From positions 124,001 through 188,000 of the forward strand of contig CAZVNM010000002.1 in assembly GCA_964628685.1 (NCBI GenBank): a stretch of DNA of 64,000 nt, given 5' to 3'. Shown piece by piece: positions 59,990 to 64,000 of the stretch (position 1 is the stretch's first letter; the number at the start of each line of letters is the position of its first letter). The notes below the pieces were generated by a model that did not search any database, was not told where the DNA came from, and was given only the letters and a program-made list of their open reading frames with translations. Both the position numbers and the translations under genes were made by a program. This DNA comes from CALMEC01 sp964628685 (lineage in GTDB: Bacteria; Actinomycetota; Thermoleophilia; Miltoncostaeales; Miltoncostaeaceae).

Positions 59990-60081
59990 CGGGAGGCCTC
60001 GCTTTTCGAGATGGGGTGATGCAATGGAGACCGCCGGCGACCGCGGATCTCATCGGCGGCCGGTCCCATGCGTTGGTGACC

Positions 60082-61596
60082 TCACATCTCGATCGGAGGG
60101 CGTTCCGCGACGACGGCGTGGCGGCCGGCACGCCGTTCGACGACGAGCAGGACGACGGCGGGGACGAAGGCCGCCACCGTCAGACCCACAACCCACCAGT
60201 GGGTGACCGCGTAGGCGTCGGCCATCACCTCCCGCACCTGCAGGGGAAGCTCGGTCCCCGGCGGCGGCGCGGCGTGCCCGCCGCCAGGTGAGCTCAGCCT
60301 GCCGGCGAGGACGACCGCCAGCAGCGCGCTTCCGATCGAACCGCCCACCCGCTGCACCGTGTTGAGCTGCGACGTGGCGTCGGGGACATCCCTGCGTTCC
60401 AGCGCGGCGTAGGCGGCGGCGAAGGCGGGCATGATCGACGCGCCGATCCCCATGCCGCGGAAGAAGAGGCCGACCATGATGAGCCACTGCGGCGTGGTGG
60501 CCGAGAGCATGGTGAACGGCACCGTCGCGACGGCCAGGATCACGAGGCCCGCGACGGCGACCTTGCCGCCGCCCAGGCGGTCGGTCAACCGGCCGGCGAT
60601 GGGCGCCCCGAGGGCGGCGCCGAGGCCCTGCGGCGCGAGGATCAGTCCGGTCATCAGGGCGCTCTGGCCGCGGGGACCCTGTTCGTAGAGCGGCATCAGG
60701 ATCATCCCGCCGAAGAGCGCCGCGCCCAGCGCGAACGACGTGACCGACGCCGCCGAGAACCCCGGGTTCCTGAACAGGCGCACGTTCAGGAGCGGCCGTT
60801 CGCGGCGCGACGCGTAGACCACGTACGCGGTGGTCAGGACGAGGCCGGCGACGATCGGAAACCATGCGCGAAACGGCGCGATCGAACCCTCGATCCCCGT
60901 CTCGGCCAGGCCGAACGTGATGGCCGGGATGCCGACCGCCATGAGCGCGACGCCGATGACGTCGAGCGGCCATGCCCTGCCGTGCTGGCCCTCCTCCCGC
61001 AGGAGGCGCTGGGCCAGGATCACGCCGAGCACGCCCACCGGGGCGTTGACGAAGAAGATCCACTCCCACCCCGCCGTGTCGACCAGGAATCCGCCCAGAA
61101 CCGGGCCGAGCACCGGGGCGATCAGCATCGGGATCGCCACGATGCTCATCACTCGGCCCATGCGTCGCGGCCCGGCCACGTGGGCCAGCATCATCTGGCC
61201 GACCGGCATCAGAAGGCCACCGCCCACGCCCTGCAGCACGCGGAACCCGACGAGCGACCCGAGGTTCCAGGCGAGCCCGCAGAGCACCGACGCCACCGTG
61301 AAGATCACCATCGAGGCGATGAACACGCGCTTGGCGCCGAACCGCAGCGCGATCCAGCCGGAGAGCGGGATGACCGCGGCCATCGCCAGCATGTAGGCGG
61401 TCACGATCCACTGGATGTGGGCGAAGTCGGTGCCCAGGTCGAGCGTCAGCCGATCGAGCGCGACGTTGACGATCGTCGTGTCGAGGATCGACATGAACGA
61501 CCCCACCAGGACGACCGCCGCGATGCGGATGACGTCCGGTCCCAGCGGCGCGGTGGCACCGAGATCGCCGGGCGCGGTGGACGGTGTGGCGGCCAT
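60082..61596 (-). CDS. DHA2-family MFS drug exporter
   Basis: This 504-residue protein has about 14 membrane segments. The motif DTTIVNVALDRLTLDLGTDFAHIQWIVTAYMLAMAAVIPLSGWIA is the DHA2/EmrB-QacA opening, with FGAKRVFIASM (motif A), GRVMSIVAIPMLIAPVLGPVLGGFLVDTAGWEWIFFVNAPVGVL (motif C, the antiporter signature) and a C-terminal basic tail. It would export hydrophobic compounds by proton antiport. The zincin gene upstream is on the same strand 64 bases away and may be co-transcribed. Confidence 0.93.
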   Translation of the reverse strand: MAATPSTAPGDLGATAPLGPDVIRIAAVVLVGSFMSILDTTIVNVALDRLTLDLGTDFAHIQWIVTAYMLAMAAVIPLSGWIALRFGAKRVFIASMVIFTVASVLCGLAWNLGSLVGFRVLQGVGGGLLMPVGQMMLAHVAGPRRMGRVMSIVAIPMLIAPVLGPVLGGFLVDTAGWEWIFFVNAPVGVLGVILAQRLLREEGQHGRAWPLDVIGVALMAVGIPAITFGLAETGIEGSIAPFRAWFPIVAGLVLTTAYVVYASRRERPLLNVRLFRNPGFSAASVTSFALGAALFGGMILMPLYEQGPRGQSALMTGLILAPQGLGAALGAPIAGRLTDRLGGGKVAVAGLVILAVATVPFTMLSATTPQWLIMVGLFFRGMGIGASIMPAFAAAYAALERRDVPDATSQLNTVQRVGGSIGSALLAVVLAGRLSSPGGGHAAPPPGTELPLQVREVMADAYAVTHWWVVGLTVAAFVPAVVLLVVERRAGRHAVVAERPPIEM

Positions 61597-61660
61597 GGCG
61601 CGACGGTACTCCCGTCGCCGCTCGGATCGCCCGCCGCGATGTCGCGTCGCCGCGGTGGCC

Positions 61661-62344
61661 CTACTGGACGCTGAAGTCGCGTCCCGACCCCGGCGGCGGG
61701 GTGGGCCACACGTCCGACTGCTTGTTCAGGTCCAGGCGACCGCCGTTCACGCAGTCCGGCGTGGTGTACTCGGACGGCATGCCGGGGTAGATGGCCTCCC
61801 AGTAGAACTCGGAGAGCTGCTGCGCCTGCATGGGCGTGGCCCCCAGCCTGCGGGCCAGGGTCGGCGCGTGCTGCATCGAGTAGCACTCGGCCACGGCCTC
61901 GCTCGTGATGCCCCGCAGATGCATGGCTTCGTGGGCAAGCACGTGGACGGCGAGGGCGTTGTTCTCGGTGATGCGGCGGTTGCCGGCCGCGTACGCCTTG
62001 GCCCACCCGCATGCGTCGCGCTTGATCCGCGTGATGTCGGCGGGCTCGCCCTCGGCGTCGAAGGCGACGGTGCCGAGCTCGGGCCCGATGTCGACCATGT
62101 TGCCCAGGATCCCCTGGCAGCGCACGCCGACGTCGCGGTGGGCGAGGACGCTCACCGCCTCCGAGAGCTTGGCCTCGGCGGCCTGGGCCCGGTACTCCAG
62201 GAACCCGCCGCCCACCACCAGCACCGCGAGCCCCCAGACCACGGCGGGCCGACGCTCCTCGCCCCGGTACTGCATGTAGAGCAGCCAGGCGAGCACGGCG
62301 GCGCCGAGCGCAACCAGGAGGAGTCGCAGCGAGAGGTGGTGCAT
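61661..62344 (-). CDS. Membrane-anchored HExxH protein (putative metallopeptidase)
   Basis: This protein is 227 residues from ATG 62344; an upstream extension reads through palindromic repeats and is not credible. Two hydrophobic segments (about 4-20 and 30-45: LLLVALGAAVLAWLLYMQYRG and AVVWGLAVLVVGGGF) anchor it. The external part has HVLAHEAMHLRGITSEAVAECYSMQH, a zincin HExxH with Glu/His later that could be the third ligand. The family is not one I can name. An envelope protease acting on small substrates is plausible. It could share a transcript with the DHA2 exporter. Confidence 0.7.
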   Translation of the reverse strand: MHHLSLRLLLVALGAAVLAWLLYMQYRGEERRPAVVWGLAVLVVGGGFLEYRAQAAEAKLSEAVSVLAHRDVGVRCQGILGNMVDIGPELGTVAFDAEGEPADITRIKRDACGWAKAYAAGNRRITENNALAVHVLAHEAMHLRGITSEAVAECYSMQHAPTLARRLGATPMQAQQLSEFYWEAIYPGMPSEYTTPDCVNGGRLDLNKQSDVWPTPPPGSGRDFSVQ

Positions 62345-62377
62345 GTCCCCAGTCCATCGGCCGAAGCGGCGTCGGGC

Positions 62378-62570
62378 TGAACGTGGGGCGCGTATCCGGT
62401 CCATGGACGCGTCCGCGCACGCCCTGGTGCCTGGCACGTAACTTGCGCGGACGCGTCCATGGGTGGCAGAGGAGGCCCTGTGAACGTCGGGCGCGTTTCG
62501 GTCGTCGGCACTCGCGCACGCCCTGGTGCCTGGCACTTCACTTGCGCGGACGCGGTCACGGGTGGCAGAC
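62378..62570. repeat. Two tandem palindromic REP-like units (copies 2 and 3)
   Basis: Two units about 100 bases apart share flanking sequence (TGAACGTnGGGCGCGT upstream, GGGTGGCAGA downstream) and the core GTGCC-T-GGCAC (62427-62437 and 62526-62536). In unit 1 the arms CCATGGACGCGTCCGCGCA (62401-62419) and TGCGCGGACGCGTCCATGG (62444-62462) are perfect 19-bp inverted repeats around the core. In unit 2 only the inner CGCGCA / TGCGCG arms match. The same core with CGCGCA ... ACTTGCG arms occurs at 9461-9500. The remainder of 62345-62620 shows no gene. Confidence 0.7.
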
Positions 62571-62621
62571 GGGCCTCTGCGGTCGCCCCCTGCGATCGCA
62601 ACATGTTGATCGCACACCCTT

Positions 62622-62663
62622 CATGTCATGTGACTTGACATGCATCGACTCATATCGCAGAAT
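62622..62663 (+). promoter_or_regulatory. dnaK promoter with overlapping palindrome
   Basis: TTGACA at 62635-62640 and CAGAAT at 62658-62663, 17 bases apart, form a good sigma-70-type promoter. The -35 box lies inside a perfect 7-7-7 inverted repeat, CATGTCA-TGTGACT-TGACATG (62622-62642). A weaker HAIR-like pair, CTTGACA-N7-ACTCATA (62634-62654), resembles the HspR site CTTGAGT-N7-ACTCAAG. A repressor bound here would block the polymerase. Which one is not known. Confidence 0.55.
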
Positions 62664-62752
62664 GCTCTCAACCACAGATGTCTCCGGCGGTGGATCGGTC
62701 CAAACCGGCCGTCGTGCGGAGGCGACACCCGTAATTGGAGGCAGCAGCACAC

Positions 62753-64000
62753 ATGGGAAAGACGATCGGAATCGACCTCGGGACCACGAACTCGTGCGTG
62801 GCCGTGCTCACCGGCGGTGAGCCCGAGGTGCTGCCGAACGCCGAGGGCGGTCGAACCACCCCGTCGGTGGTGGCGTTCACCAAGTCGGGTGAGCGTCTGG
62901 TCGGCGCCGTGGCCAAGCGGCAGGCGGTCACCAACCCCGAGAACACGGTCTTCAGCATCAAGCGGTTCATGGGGCGCAAGTACGCCGAGGTGGACGAGGA
63001 GATGACGATCGTGCCGTACAAGGTCGTGCGCGGCGCGAACGGCGACGTGCGCGTGGAGGCCGACGGCAAGGAGTACTCGCCGCCCGAGATCAGCGCGATG
63101 ATCCTGCAGAAGCTCCGCGCCGACGCCGAGGCGTTCCTCGGCGAGAAGGTGACCGACGCGGTCATCACGGTGCCGGCGTACTTCAACGACGCCCAGCGTC
63201 AGGCCACCCGCGACGCCGGCAAGATCGCCGGCCTCGACGTCAAGCGCATCATCAACGAGCCGACGGCCGCGGCGCTCGCCTACGGCCTGGACAAGGACAC
63301 CGACCAGACCATCCTCGTCTTCGACCTGGGCGGCGGCACCTTCGACGTGTCGGTGCTCGAGATCGCCGACGGCGTGTTCGAGGTCAAGTCCACCGCCGGT
63401 GACAACCACCTGGGCGGCGACAACTTCGACAAGGCCGTCGTCGATTGGATGGTCGCGGAGTTCAAGCGCGACAACGGCATCGACCTCTCCAGCGACAAGA
63501 TGGCGCTGCAGCGGCTCTACGAGGCCGCCGAGAAGGCCAAGATCGAGCTCTCGACCACCGCCACGGCGCAGATCAACCTGCCGTTCGTCACCGCGGACGC
63601 AAGCGGCCCCAAGCACCTCGACCTCTCCCTCTCGCGGGCCAAGCTCGAGGAGCTCGTCGCCGACCTGCTGGACCGCCTGGTCGGTCCGACCAAGCGCGCC
63701 ATGGAGGACGCCGGCAAGGACGTCACCATCGACCACGTCGTGCTCGTCGGTGGCATGAGCCGCATGCCCGCGGTGCAGGAGCGCGTCAAGCAGCTGACCG
63801 GCAAGGAGCCCCACAAGGGTGTCAACCCGGACGAGGTCGTCGCCATCGGCGCGGCCATCCAGGGCGGCGTCCTCTCGGGCGACGTCAAGGACGTCCTGCT
63901 GCTCGACGTGACCCCGCTCTCGCTCGGCATCGAGACCAAGGGCGGCGTCTTCACGCGCCTCATCGACCGCAACACCACGATCCCCACCAAGAAGAGCCAG
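62753..64000 (+). CDS. dnaK: Chaperone DnaK (partial, C-terminus outside window)
   Basis: The first 416 codons of the Hsp70 chaperone are present from ATG 62753, with GGAGG upstream. The ATPase domain is complete: GIDLGTTNSCVAV (phosphate 1), VFDLGGGTFDVSVLE near 191 (phosphate 2), and VVLVGGMSRMPAVQ near 332 (adenosine). The linker-like DVLLLDVTPLSLGIET and the first part of the substrate-binding domain follow. DnaK binds unfolded polypeptides with GrpE and DnaJ, whose genes probably follow outside the window. A promoter with palindromic operator candidates lies at 62622-62663. Confidence 0.97.
   Translation, partial: MGKTIGIDLGTTNSCVAVLTGGEPEVLPNAEGGRTTPSVVAFTKSGERLVGAVAKRQAVTNPENTVFSIKRFMGRKYAEVDEEMTIVPYKVVRGANGDVRVEADGKEYSPPEISAMILQKLRADAEAFLGEKVTDAVITVPAYFNDAQRQATRDAGKIAGLDVKRIINEPTAAALAYGLDKDTDQTILVFDLGGGTFDVSVLEIADGVFEVKSTAGDNHLGGDNFDKAVVDWMVAEFKRDNGIDLSSDKMALQRLYEAAEKAKIELSTTATAQINLPFVTADASGPKHLDLSLSRAKLEELVADLLDRLVGPTKRAMEDAGKDVTIDHVVLVGGMSRMPAVQERVKQLTGKEPHKGVNPDEVVAIGAAIQGGVLSGDVKDVLLLDVTPLSLGIETKGGVFTRLIDRNTTIPTKKSQ

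Noticed and set aside
62634..62654. Confident HAIR (HspR) site
   Set aside because: CTTGACA-N7-ACTCATA differs at several bases from CTTGAGT-N7-ACTCAAG and breaks the symmetry, so it is reported only as a possibility next to the perfect palindrome.
1..64000. tRNA or rRNA genes
   Set aside because: No tRNA T-arm plus acceptor pattern or rRNA-like sequence was recognised anywhere by eye.

Overview
The window is GC-rich chromosomal DNA from a high-GC Gram-positive bacterium. The gene families point to an actinobacterium: a GlgE/TreS/maltokinase/GlgB operon, two NlpC/P60 hydrolases, inositol-phosphate synthase, a CDP-alcohol phosphatidyltransferase beside a GT4 glycosyltransferase, and an LLM-class oxidoreductase. 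Oxygen-dependent HemF and many small secreted proteins with Arg/Thr/Val-rich beta domains suggest a deep-branching lineage such as Thermoleophilia. That placement is inference. No rRNA, tRNA, CRISPR array or prophage was seen.

Layout. 1-900: two tandem small secreted paralogues. 1.1-9.1 kb: a tightly overlapping operon (SDR, glgE, treS, maltokinase, glgB) making alpha-glucan from trehalose. 9.3-11.8 kb: a repeat island of one diverged and three near-identical 238-bp units, with an intact IS256-family element inserted at the edge of one unit and 8-bp target duplications still visible. 11.8-14.7 kb: a secreted protein, Lgt and a SUKH/SMI1 protein. 14.7-22.2 kb: a zinc island (ZnuA with its own Zur box, Zur, ZnuC and two ABC-3 permeases under a second Zur box) split by an SDR/CoA-ligase/LLM operon. 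22.2-24.9 kb: a c-type cytochrome lipoprotein and a CopD-like/TusA-like pair. 25-33.7 kb: cell-wall enzymes (two C40, one M23, one lysozyme-fold), a FakA-FakB fusion and an RNA m5U methyltransferase. 34-46.5 kb: a choice-of-anchor-L protein, a degenerate UDG-fold protein, a GT4-PHP fusion, a phosphatidyltransferase, an FAH hydrolase coupled to a potassium-channel-like protein, a second GH13 enzyme, an AI-2E exporter and Ino1.

47-50.6 kb: a TetR gene facing a VOC gene across twin operators, an APH(6)-type kinase, and small proteins. 50.7-55 kb: a 1428-residue secreted protein joining a phosphodiester glycosidase, a metallophosphoesterase and a collagen-like stalk. 55.1-58.8 kb: HemF, EfeB and EfeO with an AT-rich palindrome upstream. 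58.8-62.3 kb: a LURP-one/scramblase-like protein, a VOC protein, a DHA2 exporter and a membrane-anchored zincin. 62.4-64 kb: palindromic repeats related to one in the 9-kb island, then the promoter and first 416 codons of dnaK.

Functional links. Carbon storage (GlgE route plus a second GH13 protein), zinc and iron acquisition (Zur-box znu genes; efeO-efeB), envelope building (Lgt, phosphatidyltransferase, GT4-PHP, Ino1) and peptidoglycan remodelling dominate. The least explained parts are the hairpin-swapping 238-bp repeats, the shared palindromic element at 9.5 and 62.4 kb, the GT4-PHP protein with eroded PHP motifs, and the giant collagen-tailed enzyme.
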